From contig NZ_VZZZ01000002.1 of assembly GCF_009193265.1 (NCBI RefSeq), forward strand, positions 493,824 through 557,823: a DNA stretch of 64,000 nt. Reading direction: 5' to 3'. The notes under the pieces are model-generated. The model did not search any database. It was not told the origin of the DNA and saw only the letters and a list, made by a program, of their open reading frames with translations. Position numbers and translations under genes: made by a program. Positions 19,163 through 28,026 of this stretch are shown piece after piece. Position 1 is the first letter of the stretch. Each line of letters starts with the position of its first letter. The DNA comes from Marinobacter changyiensis. Lineage in GTDB: Bacteria > Pseudomonadota > Gammaproteobacteria > Pseudomonadales > Oleiphilaceae.

Positions 19163-20205
19163 TCACTGTCGGTATGAGCCTCGGTCGGCACAAGTGCTCT
19201 GATGAGCTCTTTCATATCGAGCACTCCCACCTGTGCGCCCTTTTTCATGACCCGGTAGGTGTGCTCGGTATCGCCTCCGGAGAGCGCAATAACGGATTCG
19301 AGGTTATCCCGTTCCGAGATGTCTCCGGCACAGTCAGTTGGCGGCTCGGATGTTCGCGTCATTACGGATCTGACCCGAAGTACCCGCGCCCGGTTAATGT
19401 CACTGATGAAATTAATGATGTAGGGGTCATTCGGGTTGAGCAGGATGTTCTGTGGTTCGCCCTGCTGCACAATATAGCCGTCTTTCAGGATGACCAGGTT
19501 ATCCGCCAGTTTGAGTGCTTCGTCCAGGTCATGGGTGATGAAGACGACGGTTTTCTGCAATTCATCCTGCAGTTCCAGCAGCAAATCCTGCATGTCGGAG
19601 CGGATGAGTGGGTCCAGCGCCGAGAACGCCTCATCCATAAGCATTATCGGGGAATTGGATGCCAGCGCCCGGGCAATGCCTACCCGCTGCTGCATGCCGC
19701 CTGAGAGCTGATGAGGGTATTGATTGGCGTTGCCTTCCAATCCCACCCGGTTGAGCCATTTGTTGGCTTCCGTTTCAAAGTCTTTGATGGTGAAGCCGCG
19801 CACAGCCAGGGCCATGCCGGCGTTCTCGAGTACAGTTTTGTGGGGCAGCAGGGCGAACTTCTGGAACACCATCGACATGCGTTCCCGCCGCAACTGGCGG
19901 AGTCTGGTTTCGTTGAAGGCAAGAACATTCTCGCCGTCGACCTCAATTTCGCCACTGGTCGGCTCGATCAGACGGTTCAGGTGACGGATCAGCGTCGATT
20001 TTCCGGAGCCGGAGAGCCCCATGATGACGGTGATCTCGCCCTCCCGAATATCGACGTTGATGTCCTGGAGCCCGAGCACATGGTTATACTTTTCCAGTAG
20101 TTCGGCTTTGCCCATGCCCGCTTTGACATGTTCCATAGCGCCCAGTGGGTCAGTACCGAACACTTTGTAGAGATTGCGGATGGAAATCTTGATATCGCGC
20201 GCCAT
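19147..20205 (-). CDS. proV: Glycine betaine/proline ABC transporter ATP-binding protein
   Basis: 352 residues from the ATG at 20205 (MARDIKISIRNLYKVFG); the frame is open 26 codons further but that stretch overlaps the permease gene. Walker A GLSGSGKST, Q-loop VFQKFALLPH, signature LSGGMQQR, Walker B IMLMDEAFSALD and H-loop THDLDEA are all present. The N-terminal insert with GMGKAELLEKYNHVLGLQDINVDI is typical of ProV/OpuAA. The C-terminal part after about residue 265 is short and holds at most one degenerate CBS-like unit, whereas E. coli ProV (400 residues) has two. It powers import of betaine-type osmolytes, with ProW and ProX upstream on the same strand; the gap to proW is 10 bases. Confidence 0.94.
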   Translation of the reverse strand: MARDIKISIRNLYKVFGTDPLGAMEHVKAGMGKAELLEKYNHVLGLQDINVDIREGEITVIMGLSGSGKSTLIRHLNRLIEPTSGEIEVDGENVLAFNETRLRQLRRERMSMVFQKFALLPHKTVLENAGMALAVRGFTIKDFETEANKWLNRVGLEGNANQYPHQLSGGMQQRVGIARALASNSPIMLMDEAFSALDPLIRSDMQDLLLELQDELQKTVVFITHDLDEALKLADNLVILKDGYIVQQGEPQNILLNPNDPYIINFISDINRARVLRVRSVMTRTSEPPTDCAGDISERDNLESVIALSGGDTEHTYRVMKKGAQVGVLDMKELIRALVPTEAHTDSERGQL

Positions 20206-20215
20206 GCTGCTTTTC

Positions 20216-21250
20216 CTATTGCTTCTGGGAGGCATTGATTCGGGCCAGGGAGGCCTTTGTGACGCGGTCGAGCACCACTGCAAGGATCACGATGCCCAGC
20301 CCGGCGACCAGTCCGACGCCCAGTTCCAGATTGCGAATGCCTCTTAACACCAGCACGCCCAGGCCGGGTGCCGAGACCAGTGACGCAATAACGACCATGG
20401 CAAGACTCATCATGATGGTCTGGTTGACCCCCGCCATGATGTTGGGCAACGCCAGCGGAATCTGTACCCGGTAGAGTTTCTGACGGCTGGTCATGCCAAA
20501 GGCGTCGGCGGCTTCGATAACGTCCTTGTCCACCAGCCGGATACCCAGGTTGGTCAGCCGGATTACCGGTACGATGGCGTAGAGAATAATCGCAATGCCA
20601 TAGAGTTTGGACTCGGTGACACTGAACAGGAAGATCAGCGGAATAAGGTAAACGAAGGGCGGTAGCGTTTGCAGCATATCGAGTACGGGAATGGTCAGCC
20701 TTTGAAGCATGTCACTCCGGGACATCGCTATGCCGATTGGTACCCCGATCAGAACGCATAGAAAAGCGCAGACAAAGATGATGGACAGGGTCTGCATCGC
20801 GTATTCGTAATAATCGATGAACGCCAGTAATACCAGGCATATTGCGACAAAACCCACCAGTTTCCAGGACCGGGTAACCGCAAATACCACGAGTAGCAAT
20901 AACGGAATGACGATCCACCAGGGCGTGTTCAGCATGCCGTAAAGGGTGCCGTCCAACAGCCAGCTCAGTGGTTGGGTTATGGGGTCAAGCACAATGCTGA
21001 GACTGTCTTTGATCGACAGGAAGCCTTGCTCAAGGCCTTTGGTCAGTTCGCGAGATTGTGGGAAAGCGCCGCAGGCTTCGTTGAGCGCATCCATCGACGG
21101 GAAGGGCGCATCCCACAGGGATTCGGGTTCTGCGTCGCCACCCCGATTTTTGGTCAGTAGATCCTGCATGGACATGGGGGCGCTGCTTTCACTGCTTGCG
21201 CACCACTTTTCAAGGCCCAGTGCCGAAAACAGAACGTCGTAGGTTGCCAT
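20216..21250 (-). CDS. proW: Glycine betaine/proline ABC transporter permease
   Basis: 344 residues from the ATG at 21250 (a TTG three codons earlier is also possible). It resembles ProW: a long hydrophilic N-terminus (about 1-85), then membrane helices from about 110 on and the coupling loop EAADAFGMTSRQKLYRVQIPLALPNIMAGVNQ typical of binding-protein-dependent permeases. The segment TLPPFVYLIPLIFLF is characteristic of the OpuA/ProU family. It forms the membrane channel of the betaine transporter with ProV (10 bases downstream) and ProX (upstream). A stem-loop in the proX-proW gap probably lowers its expression compared with the binding protein. Confidence 0.94.
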   Translation of the reverse strand: MATYDVLFSALGLEKWCASSESSAPMSMQDLLTKNRGGDAEPESLWDAPFPSMDALNEACGAFPQSRELTKGLEQGFLSIKDSLSIVLDPITQPLSWLLDGTLYGMLNTPWWIVIPLLLLVVFAVTRSWKLVGFVAICLVLLAFIDYYEYAMQTLSIIFVCAFLCVLIGVPIGIAMSRSDMLQRLTIPVLDMLQTLPPFVYLIPLIFLFSVTESKLYGIAIILYAIVPVIRLTNLGIRLVDKDVIEAADAFGMTSRQKLYRVQIPLALPNIMAGVNQTIMMSLAMVVIASLVSAPGLGVLVLRGIRNLELGVGLVAGLGIVILAVVLDRVTKASLARINASQKQ

Positions 21251-21320
21251 CTTTATCAAATCCCAGTGCGGAGTCGAGACAGGGCATGCCTGTCATCCGG
21301 TTACTGTTTCAGGGCAAAAG

Positions 21321-21345
21321 GGCAGGGCCACAGGTTGGCCCTGCC
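21321..21345 (-). promoter_or_regulatory. Intercistronic hairpin between proX and proW
   Basis: Perfect 10-pair stem GGCAGGGCCA / TGGCCCTGCC with loop CAGGT, 24 bases after the proX stop. On the transcribed strand it is followed by only four T's before further coding. Same arrangement as in the TAXI and TeaABC operons of this window. Confidence 0.72.
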
Positions 21346-21368
21346 TGGTCACTTATAGATCGGAGTGA

Positions 21369-22337
21369 TCAGTTTTCCAGCACAGCCGCGAGGTTGGCCC
21401 GTGCGGAGTCGTTCAGCCAGGAGGACCATTCGCTGGTGTTGTTGCTCAGGTAATACACCGCAGCTTCTTCAGCGGACGCGTTGTTGTCGTCCATCCAGGC
21501 CAGGATGCTACTCATGGTGGACGTCTGGAACGTCATTTTGCTGAGCATCTCGGTTACTTCTGGTTGGCGCTTCTTGAAGTCTGTGGTTACGGACGTCAGC
21601 ACTGGCGCGGCAGGGAACTCAGACACACCGGGATTATCGGCATTCTGATTCATGTTATTTTCGTGAGCTTCTTGGTTATATTCCCCGAGCTCGACGCGGG
21701 TCATATCGTATTTACCCATGGGCACAGTAGGGCCCCAGTAATAGCCAAGCCAGGGCTCGCCATCCTGAACCGCGGACGCCATGGAAGAGCCCAGAGTCTC
21801 ACCGGAACCGTGGTTGAACACTTCGATGCCCGAGCTTTCAAGATCCAGGGCACGTATCAGGTTGTCACTGACAACACGGCATCCCCAGCCGTCCGGGCAA
21901 TTGTTAAAGCGGTTGCCCACCAGATCGGGATTTTCCATCACGCCTTCAATGGTGGTCAGTTCAGGGTGTTTTTCAGCCAGCGCGGTCGGTATCCACCAGC
22001 CTTCGACGCCGCCGGGCTCCAATACCCTGCCGAGGCGTTCGATCTTGCCCTGTTTCTCAAGGTCGTTATAAACCTCACCGGTGGAGTTCAACCAGAGCTC
22101 GGTAATGATGTCCGGCTCACCGTTTTCAGCGACAGAGGTAACTGCCGGTACCGTATCGGACGGGATAACGGCGACATTGCATCCATAGCCCTGTTCCATC
22201 ACAAACTTGGCTACGTTGGTCACGACAGACGCCGAAGCCCAGTTCATTTCTGTAATGGATACTTCACCGCATTCGGCTTGGGCGAATGCAGGGGCTGTTG
22301 CAGCGCAAAGCAGTGCAACTGACATTAGCTTTCGCAT
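21369..22337 (-). CDS. proX: Glycine betaine-binding periplasmic protein
   Basis: 322 residues with a signal peptide cleaved after about residue 21 (AFAQA/ECG). The protein belongs to the OpuAC/ProX family: EVSITEMNWASASVV at the start, IITELWLN, then EGWWIPTALAEKHPELTTIEGV and GEPWLGYYWGP, whose tryptophans and tyrosines would form the aromatic cage for quaternary ammonium. Cys pairs (NCPDGWGCRV) suggest a disulfide. The start has AAGGAG 7 bases upstream. First gene of proXWV; divergent from the BCCT carrier, with about 395 bases between. A 14-base inverted repeat lies about 45 bases upstream of its start. Confidence 0.95.
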   Translation of the reverse strand: MRKLMSVALLCAATAPAFAQAECGEVSITEMNWASASVVTNVAKFVMEQGYGCNVAVIPSDTVPAVTSVAENGEPDIITELWLNSTGEVYNDLEKQGKIERLGRVLEPGGVEGWWIPTALAEKHPELTTIEGVMENPDLVGNRFNNCPDGWGCRVVSDNLIRALDLESSGIEVFNHGSGETLGSSMASAVQDGEPWLGYYWGPTVPMGKYDMTRVELGEYNQEAHENNMNQNADNPGVSEFPAAPVLTSVTTDFKKRQPEVTEMLSKMTFQTSTMSSILAWMDDNNASAEEAAVYYLSNNTSEWSSWLNDSARANLAAVLEN

Positions 22338-22381
22338 GGTCGGTACTCCTTTTCAGGTTTCTTTTCAGATTTGTGAAGACA

Positions 22382-22395
22382 CGACAAATATGTCG
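22382..22395. promoter_or_regulatory. Inverted repeat upstream of proX
   Basis: CGACA-AATA-TGTCG, a perfect 5+5 inverted repeat 45-58 bases before the proX start. It is a possible operator; no regulator is encoded nearby. The 22338-22732 gap also holds the GTTAC/GTAAC repeat listed next; no confident promoter boxes were seen. Confidence 0.35.
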
Positions 22396-22469
22396 CGGAG
22401 ACGGGATAAATCAACTGCGCGGGGATGATTTGCTGAACGCGTTCTCGCATGAACAAGTGGTTACGCCTC

Positions 22470-22487
22470 GGTTACAGCTTAGTAACA
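22470..22487. promoter_or_regulatory. GGTTACA-N5-GTAACA inverted repeat (betaine divergent region)
   Basis: GGTTACAGCTTAGTAACA, an inverted repeat in the proX/BCCT divergent region. The string GGTTAC occurs once more 11 bases earlier. A closely similar site (GGTTACA-N6-GTAACA) lies upstream of the teaABCD operon at 51687-51705. It is a candidate site for a regulator shared by osmolyte genes. Confidence 0.4.
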
Positions 22488-22732
22488 GAGTAGCGATCTT
22501 AGTTGAGGTTACAACCTGTTTTTAAGTAAATCCTCTGGGCTTCAGTGAGAATTTACCGCTAACTCCCAGAAATTTAGGTGATATTTTCAATCTGTCGATT
22601 CAGGAGTCATGTTCGAGAAAGAAGATGACTTTGATATTTAGAGTTCAAAACAATAAACTAACTGCTTGGTAATTTTCCGGATCTACGAATCGAACGCACA
22701 AACCGGTGAAGTTTAATGAGGGAGGCGCCACT

Positions 22733-24328
22733 GTGAGCCAAGTTGATAAAGACGCATACCAGACCGACTATGTAGTGGGGCAGGACAATGTTAATCGTTT
22801 CGGCCTCGATCTGCATAACGTAGTTTTCCCCGTAACAGCGGTGCTGATCATTTTGTTTGTCGTTGGCACACTGATTTTCCCTTCGGCTTCAAAGGAACTG
22901 CTTGAAGGTGCGAAGAATAGTGCCATCAACGGTTTCGACTGGTTCTTTTTGTTGAGCGCCAACATATTTGTGGTGTTCTCCCTGGCATTGATCTTTTTAC
23001 CGGTGGGTAAAATACGCATCGGTGGTATGGATGCGAAGCCTGACTTTTCGACCATATCGTGGTTCGCCATGCTGTTTGCCGCAGGCATGGGCATTGGCCT
23101 GATGTTCTGGGCGGTAGCAGAGCCTGTTGCCTATTACACTGACTGGTATGGCACGCCGCTGGGAGTGGAAGCCAACACCGAAGCTGGGGCGAAACTCGCC
23201 ATGGGCGGGACAATGTATCACTGGGGTCTGCATCCCTGGGCCATCTACGCTGTGGTAGCACTTTCCCTGTCGTTCTTTTCCTATAACAAGGGCCTGCCAC
23301 TGACCATCCGGTCTGCATTCTTCCCGATTCTGGGTGATCGCATCTGGGGCTGGCCTGGCCACATTATCGATATCCTCGCGGTGTTGGCGACCATCTTTGG
23401 CCTGGCGACTTCTCTGGGCTTTGGTGCCCAGCAAGCGGCATCCGGACTTGCCTACCTGGTTCCCGCGATCGAAGGCGGGATGAATGTCCAGATGGCAATC
23501 ATCGTGGGTGTCACCCTGCTTGCCCTGATGTCAGTGCTACGTGGCCTGGAAGGCGGGGTTAAGGTGCTGAGTAACCTGAACATGATCATTGCGGGATTGC
23601 TGCTGTTCTTTGTTATTTTTGCAGGTCCCACCATCGTGATCTTCCAGACGATGTGGGACACAACATCTTCCTACGTCGGTAATATGGTGGCGCTGAGCAA
23701 CCCGTTTGGTCGTGAAGATGAGGTCTGGTTCCACGGCTGGACAGTGTTCTACTGGGCCTGGTGGATTTCCTGGTCACCGTTCGTTGGGATGTTCATCGCG
23801 CGGGTCTCAAGGGGCCGTACCGTGAGGGAATTCATTACCGCGGTGCTGCTCATTCCAACCCTGATCACGATTGTCTGGATGAGTACTTTTGGTGGCAGTG
23901 CCCTTGATCAGATACAGAATGAAGTGGGTCTACTCGCTTCTGAGGGCCTCACTGATGTGTCGCTTGCGATGTTCCAGATGCTCGAGAATATTCCGCTCGC
24001 GACCATCAGTTCCTTCCTGGCGATTATTCTGGTGCTGGTGTTCTTTGTAACCTCATCGGATTCTGGCTCGCTGGTGGTTGACAGCATTACCGCCGGGGGC
24101 AAGGTGGATGCGCCGACCGCTCAGCGCGTGTTCTGGGTTGTGATGGAAGGTGCGATTGCAGCCGCTCTGATTTTCGGTGGCGGAGGCGACGCACTGGGAG
24201 CCTTGCAGGCAGGTGCTGTCAGCGCTGGGTTGCCATTTACCTTCGTGCTGCTCGTTATGTGCTACAGCCTGTACAAGGGGCTGAATCACGAACGACGCCT
24301 GCTGATTGCAGAGGGTAAAATGACCTGA
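22733..24328 (+). CDS. BCCT-family betaine/choline/carnitine transporter
   Basis: 531 residues from the GTG at 22733, which has a perfect GGAGG 7 bases upstream; an in-frame GTG at 22706 lies before that site. Twelve membrane helices expected. The BCCT hallmarks are present: AAGMGIGLMFWAVAEPVAYY in the glycine-rich helix 3, and HGWTVFYWAWWISWSPFVGMFIARVSRGRT holding the tryptophan-rich binding site and the conserved cytoplasmic loop. Import of betaine-like compounds is driven by sodium or protons. N- and C-terminal tails are short (about 35 and 25 residues), unlike the long osmosensing tail of BetP, so activity may be set mainly by transcription. Divergent from proXWV; a bidirectional terminator follows. 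Confidence 0.94.
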   Translation: MSQVDKDAYQTDYVVGQDNVNRFGLDLHNVVFPVTAVLIILFVVGTLIFPSASKELLEGAKNSAINGFDWFFLLSANIFVVFSLALIFLPVGKIRIGGMDAKPDFSTISWFAMLFAAGMGIGLMFWAVAEPVAYYTDWYGTPLGVEANTEAGAKLAMGGTMYHWGLHPWAIYAVVALSLSFFSYNKGLPLTIRSAFFPILGDRIWGWPGHIIDILAVLATIFGLATSLGFGAQQAASGLAYLVPAIEGGMNVQMAIIVGVTLLALMSVLRGLEGGVKVLSNLNMIIAGLLLFFVIFAGPTIVIFQTMWDTTSSYVGNMVALSNPFGREDEVWFHGWTVFYWAWWISWSPFVGMFIARVSRGRTVREFITAVLLIPTLITIVWMSTFGGSALDQIQNEVGLLASEGLTDVSLAMFQMLENIPLATISSFLAIILVLVFFVTSSDSGSLVVDSITAGGKVDAPTAQRVFWVVMEGAIAAALIFGGGGDALGALQAGAVSAGLPFTFVLLVMCYSLYKGLNHERRLLIAEGKMT

Positions 24329-24393
24329 AGTGAGGAGGCCAGCGATGGGCTGGCCCTTTCTATGGGCAATAAGCATACTCAGAAATGAAAATG

Positions 24394-24426
24394 AAAAAGG
24401 GGCCTTCTTCCGAGGCCCCTTTTTTT
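24394..24426. terminator. Bidirectional terminator between convergent BCCT and ligase genes
   Basis: Stem AAAAAGGGGCCT / AGGCCCCTTTTT (24394-24405 with 24413-24425) with loop TCTTCCG. A and T runs on the two sides let it serve both strands, as needed between the + strand BCCT gene and the - strand ligase operon ending at 24441. Confidence 0.93.
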
Positions 24427-24440
24427 ATGGTCAGCAGGGT

Positions 24441-25388
24441 CTACAAATACCCGAATTCCGCCATCGCATACTCCACTCGCTTTTCCGGTGAATAGTGCGG
24501 TTTTCGTAACGCTTCGACTTTCTGTAGCCGCGGCCTCAAGCCTCGACCATTTGCCATCTGGATCGCCAGCCCGGGGCGAGCATTGAGCTCAAGCAGCAGT
24601 GGTCCCTGCTGGGCATCTACCACCAGATCCACACCCATGTAGCCCAGGCCGGTAGCTTCATAGCAGCGGGAAGCCATGAGCAGCATGGTCTTCCACGCCT
24701 CAATAACAATATGTCCCAGCGCAAGGCCGTTATCCGGATGAAGTAGAACCGGACGGTTGTACTGAACCGCATTCAGACCCCTGCCTGTGGCAATGTCCAG
24801 ACCGACGCCTACCGCACCCTGATGAAGGTTCGCCTTGCCGTCAGAAGCCTTGGTGGCAAGTCTGAGCATGGCCATAACCGGGTAACCCTGAAAGACGACA
24901 ATACGGATGTCGGGCACGCCCTGGAAGGAGTATTTGGCTAATGAGGGAGCCGACTGGATGAGGTCCTCGACAATGGCGACATCGGGTGCACCGCCCAACG
25001 AATAGAGTCCGGCAAGAATATTCGAGAGATGTCTCTCCAGCGTACCGACCGTGATGGCCGCGCCTGAGGCCTTGATGTAACTGTCACCCTCTCGCCGCAG
25101 GATGACCAGGATGCCTTTGCCGCCGGAACCCTTGGCGGGCTTGATGGCGAAACCTTCCAGGGCATCTGCGCGTTCCCGGAAGTGCGAGATCTCATGCTGC
25201 TGGGTAATAACCTGCAAGAGTTTGGGCGTTGTAACCTCGTACTCTGTCGCGAGCAGTTTTGTCTTGAGCTTGTTATCCACCAATGGAAACATGCGCCGAT
25301 CATTGTACTTGCCAATATAACCCACGTTTCGTTGATTCATATTGAGCATGCCGAGTCTGTTCAGCTGTCGCGGAGAGATCCACTTCAT
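24441..25388 (-). CDS. Alpha-L-glutamate ligase-like ATP-grasp protein (RloC-type)
   Basis: 315 residues from the ATG at 25388, which overlaps the TGA of the upstream gene (ATGA). ATP-grasp features: KPAKGSGGKGILVI (nucleotide-binding loop), VEDLIQSAPSLAKYSFQGVPDIRIVVFQGYPVMAMLRLAT and the metal-binding GVDLVVDAQQGPLLLELNARPGLAIQ. It belongs to the RimK-related alpha-L-glutamate ligase-like family, cytoplasmic, forming a peptide-type bond between an acid and an amine with ATP; the real substrate is unknown. It is the last gene of a conserved trio with a membrane transglutaminase-like protein and a retropepsin-like protein. From memory, pseudomonad versions have been called rlo genes and linked to osmotic sensitivity; I use no symbol because I cannot verify this. 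Confidence 0.9.
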   Translation of the reverse strand: MKWISPRQLNRLGMLNMNQRNVGYIGKYNDRRMFPLVDNKLKTKLLATEYEVTTPKLLQVITQQHEISHFRERADALEGFAIKPAKGSGGKGILVILRREGDSYIKASGAAITVGTLERHLSNILAGLYSLGGAPDVAIVEDLIQSAPSLAKYSFQGVPDIRIVVFQGYPVMAMLRLATKASDGKANLHQGAVGVGLDIATGRGLNAVQYNRPVLLHPDNGLALGHIVIEAWKTMLLMASRCYEATGLGYMGVDLVVDAQQGPLLLELNARPGLAIQMANGRGLRPRLQKVEALRKPHYSPEKRVEYAMAEFGYL

Positions 25389-26905
25389 CCCTCGTAAACC
25401 TTCATCGGGTAAAACCGGCGCAGCTCGGTCAGCTTGTAGCCGGTGTACTGGCCAAGCAGCAGGATAATGCCCAGCAACGTCAGATGGAGTTCGGGAAAGT
25501 TGAACGTAATGTGTTTCGCCAACGGTGCGCTCATGGCCAGATAGGCGCAAATGGCAACAAACAGGCTACCGGTACCCTGAATAAAGACTTCATGGGCGCC
25601 TTCTTCCTCCCAGAGAATCGACATGCGCTCAATGGTCCAGGCCAGGATGACCATCGGGAAAAAAGTGACAGTCATACCGGCACTAAAGCCCATTTGATAA
25701 CCGACGATGCTGATACCGGTGGTAATAAAGATGACCAGAATGATCAGAGCCGATATTCGGGACACCAGCAGCAAGTTAAGACTCGACAGATAGCCGCGCA
25801 TTAATAATCCAAGCGCGACCACCGAGACAAAGGCAATAAGGCCTGGCACGAGTGAAGTCTGCACGAATGCCACAGCGATCAACACCGGCATGAACGTACC
25901 GGAGGTTTTAACGCCGATGACTATCCGCATGAGCGCCACTACAAATGCCCCCAGTGGCAGTAGAAGCAGCATGCGGAACATGCTTTGTTCCTCAATCGGC
26001 AGTTGGTAAAGGCTGAACAGGCCAAGGCCTTTAGTATTGGATTCCATGCGCGAAAGCTGCAGCGCTGGTACCGTCTGGCGGAGCATGGAGAAACTGATCT
26101 GTGAGTTGGTGCCGCCTGCAAGGTCAAGCAGCGAGGTGGCATCCTGACGCCACAAAACGACGTCTTCCGGTAACCCCTGTTCGCCGGTTGTGGGGTTGAA
26201 TGTAAGCCATTCTTCGCCGTTATAAATCTGCAGGAATGGTTTCAGGGCCTGGCGGCGTCTGGCATCTTCCAGCTTCAGTCCATCGGCCACGCGGGCGGGA
26301 ATATTGGCATGATTGAGCATGCGGGTGAGCAATTCAATATCGTTGCGGCCCGACATCAGCAGGGTGGTGTTCTGATCCGGGTCGGCCGACTGCATCAGTT
26401 TGATCAGTTCCCGGGTGAAGCTTTCCGGTGAGCTGGATCGGGCTGCTGCCTGCTGAAGGATTTCACGAACAGCCGTGGCCTGGGGCTCTTCCCAAAAAAT
26501 AGCCTCCGGTCGGGGAGGGCGTTTTGGTGAATCAGGTCGCGCACCCTCGTCTGGCACCAGCTGAGCCTTGAAGTAGAGCGTTTGCTGACCGGTTGCATTA
26601 CGAATCGTCCATTCGCCCCGGCGATTGCCTGATTCTTCTATAATCGAGAAGCCGTAGCCCGGCGATGCCGCTTGCTCGGACAGAAGGCGGAACCCGGGGG
26701 GCGCATCGGGTATATTCAGATTGACCATTACCGGCTCGTCCTGAGCTTGAAAATCGATCCGGGCTTCTACCATCCATACAGGCCGCTGTTCACCGGCTAA
26801 CCAGGGAATGCCCAGTTCTATGTGGCGGAAAATTGCCAGTGCGATTCCGGCGGCCATCAACAGGAAGATGGCGAAGTAAAACGGTAAGCGGGAGCGGGAA
26901 GTCAA
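25385..26905 (-). CDS. Inactive transglutaminase-fold membrane protein with 7TM domain
   Basis: 506 residues. An N-terminal signal anchor (about 9-27) is followed by a periplasmic region of about 220 residues: the UUP1-type beta domain and then a transglutaminase-like segment (SGRNDIELLTRMLNHANIPARVADGLKLEDARRRQALKPFLQIYNGEEWLTFNPTTGEQG) in which the catalytic Cys is replaced, hence 'inactive'. From about residue 300 there are seven membrane helices. It may present a periplasmic peptide or cell-wall substrate to its partners: it is translationally coupled on both sides (ATGA overlaps) to the retropepsin-like lipoprotein and the ATP-grasp ligase. Substrate unknown. Confidence 0.9.
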   Translation of the reverse strand: MTSRSRLPFYFAIFLLMAAGIALAIFRHIELGIPWLAGEQRPVWMVEARIDFQAQDEPVMVNLNIPDAPPGFRLLSEQAASPGYGFSIIEESGNRRGEWTIRNATGQQTLYFKAQLVPDEGARPDSPKRPPRPEAIFWEEPQATAVREILQQAAARSSSPESFTRELIKLMQSADPDQNTTLLMSGRNDIELLTRMLNHANIPARVADGLKLEDARRRQALKPFLQIYNGEEWLTFNPTTGEQGLPEDVVLWRQDATSLLDLAGGTNSQISFSMLRQTVPALQLSRMESNTKGLGLFSLYQLPIEEQSMFRMLLLLPLGAFVVALMRIVIGVKTSGTFMPVLIAVAFVQTSLVPGLIAFVSVVALGLLMRGYLSSLNLLLVSRISALIILVIFITTGISIVGYQMGFSAGMTVTFFPMVILAWTIERMSILWEEEGAHEVFIQGTGSLFVAICAYLAMSAPLAKHITFNFPELHLTLLGIILLLGQYTGYKLTELRRFYPMKVYEG

Positions 26906-27705
26906 TTGTCTGTATCCCCATCATCCGACAGCGACTTCGGCAATTCGGTGGCGTATTCCTTCCCGACATCGATCAGCATGACATCACGGAGAATATTGCG
27001 GCCGATCAGAACCGGGTGGCTAAGGTGGGCCCGGTCGGACAATGAAAACTCCGCCTGCTGATGGTGATCACCAATGGCAAACTGCAATTCCACAATTGGC
27101 CGACGCTCGGAATCCTCGTCGTTGGATTGAATAATTCGGGCGTTCCTCGCTATCTCACGTTCCATTGTTTTCAATTCACCGTCGGAACCCGGCACCGGCA
27201 CATCGAACCGCACCCAGTCCCGGCCGTCCCGCTCAAACCGACGGATATTGCGGGCATCCAAAGATGATGTGGTCGCGCCACTGTCAATGCGAGCCTCATA
27301 GGTCAGGCCTGGGTCGACCAGGAAAAATTTCTCACGCTCTCCCACAATAACCTTGCCGTTCAGACGGTCAGTTCCTCTTGTGCCGCCTTGACCTGGGTCC
27401 TGGTTGATGAGGCAGGCCTGGGCCTCTGGCACAGAGGGGCAAACAGGCTTTTCAACTTGCTCCCGTATGGCATCAAGAATTTTCCGGGTGTCCGCAGAGC
27501 TCTGATCGATCAGGAACTGATGCTGGCCAAGGGTTTGTTGCTTGATAAACGTGATATCCGCCTGTTGCCGGGACAGGGCGGAATTCAGGTCGCCCAGGTC
27601 ATTCTTGTCGACGAAATAGGAGTTGCCTGCACAGCCCGTCAGCAGGAGGGCGCCGGTGAAGGTAAGAGCGGAGAGGGCAGGCGAGCGAAAATTGCACAGT
27701 GGCAT
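26902..27705 (-). CDS. Retropepsin-like lipoprotein ('ATP-dependent zinc protease' family)
   Basis: 267 residues. Signal peptide with lipobox LLTGC (Cys25), so a lipoprotein. A coiled-coil-like section (about 30-85) precedes the C-terminal domain (about 115-255), which has the aspartic-protease signature ARIDSGATTSSLDA and the matching VLIGRNIL flap/loop of single-domain retropepsins. The common annotation 'ATP-dependent zinc protease' for this family has no support in the motifs; an Asp-type dimeric protease is the better reading. First gene of the trio; GAAGAGG ribosome site. It would act on the periplasmic face next to the 7TM partner. Confidence 0.88.
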   Translation of the reverse strand: MPLCNFRSPALSALTFTGALLLTGCAGNSYFVDKNDLGDLNSALSRQQADITFIKQQTLGQHQFLIDQSSADTRKILDAIREQVEKPVCPSVPEAQACLINQDPGQGGTRGTDRLNGKVIVGEREKFFLVDPGLTYEARIDSGATTSSLDARNIRRFERDGRDWVRFDVPVPGSDGELKTMEREIARNARIIQSNDEDSERRPIVELQFAIGDHHQQAEFSLSDRAHLSHPVLIGRNILRDVMLIDVGKEYATELPKSLSDDGDTDN

Positions 27706-27804
27706 TCAATACCTCTTCTTCAGTCGCATTCTGTCGGGCGACACTGTGTTACTTAATGGGTTGACTCTTTGCGGCTACTTTTCCGCATGGGGCGAGGCCG
27801 CCAA

Positions 27805-27810
27805 AGTATA
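27805..27810 (-). promoter_or_regulatory. Possible -10 box for the retropepsin/7TM/ligase operon
   Basis: On the - strand TATACT lies about 100 bases upstream of the retropepsin gene, but no good -35 box stands at the right spacing. The rest of the 27706-28026 gap between the divergent operons is AT-richer and shows nothing else I can name. Confidence 0.3.
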
Positions 27811-28026
27811 CAATAATCTGTCGCTTAGGGGGTGACACCGAACATTAATAAAGTGGAAGGCGTGTGCAACAAAGCGGAGATAAGATTGAGGACCAGGGCC
27901 TGATTAATGACTGAATGATGTTGCGGTTTTAATCCAGCACGAGATGGCTCCAGACACTACAATGTCTTAAATTTTATGGGATTGTTTTCATGATCATTAT
28001 TAATGACAAGACTAGAGGACTGCTGA

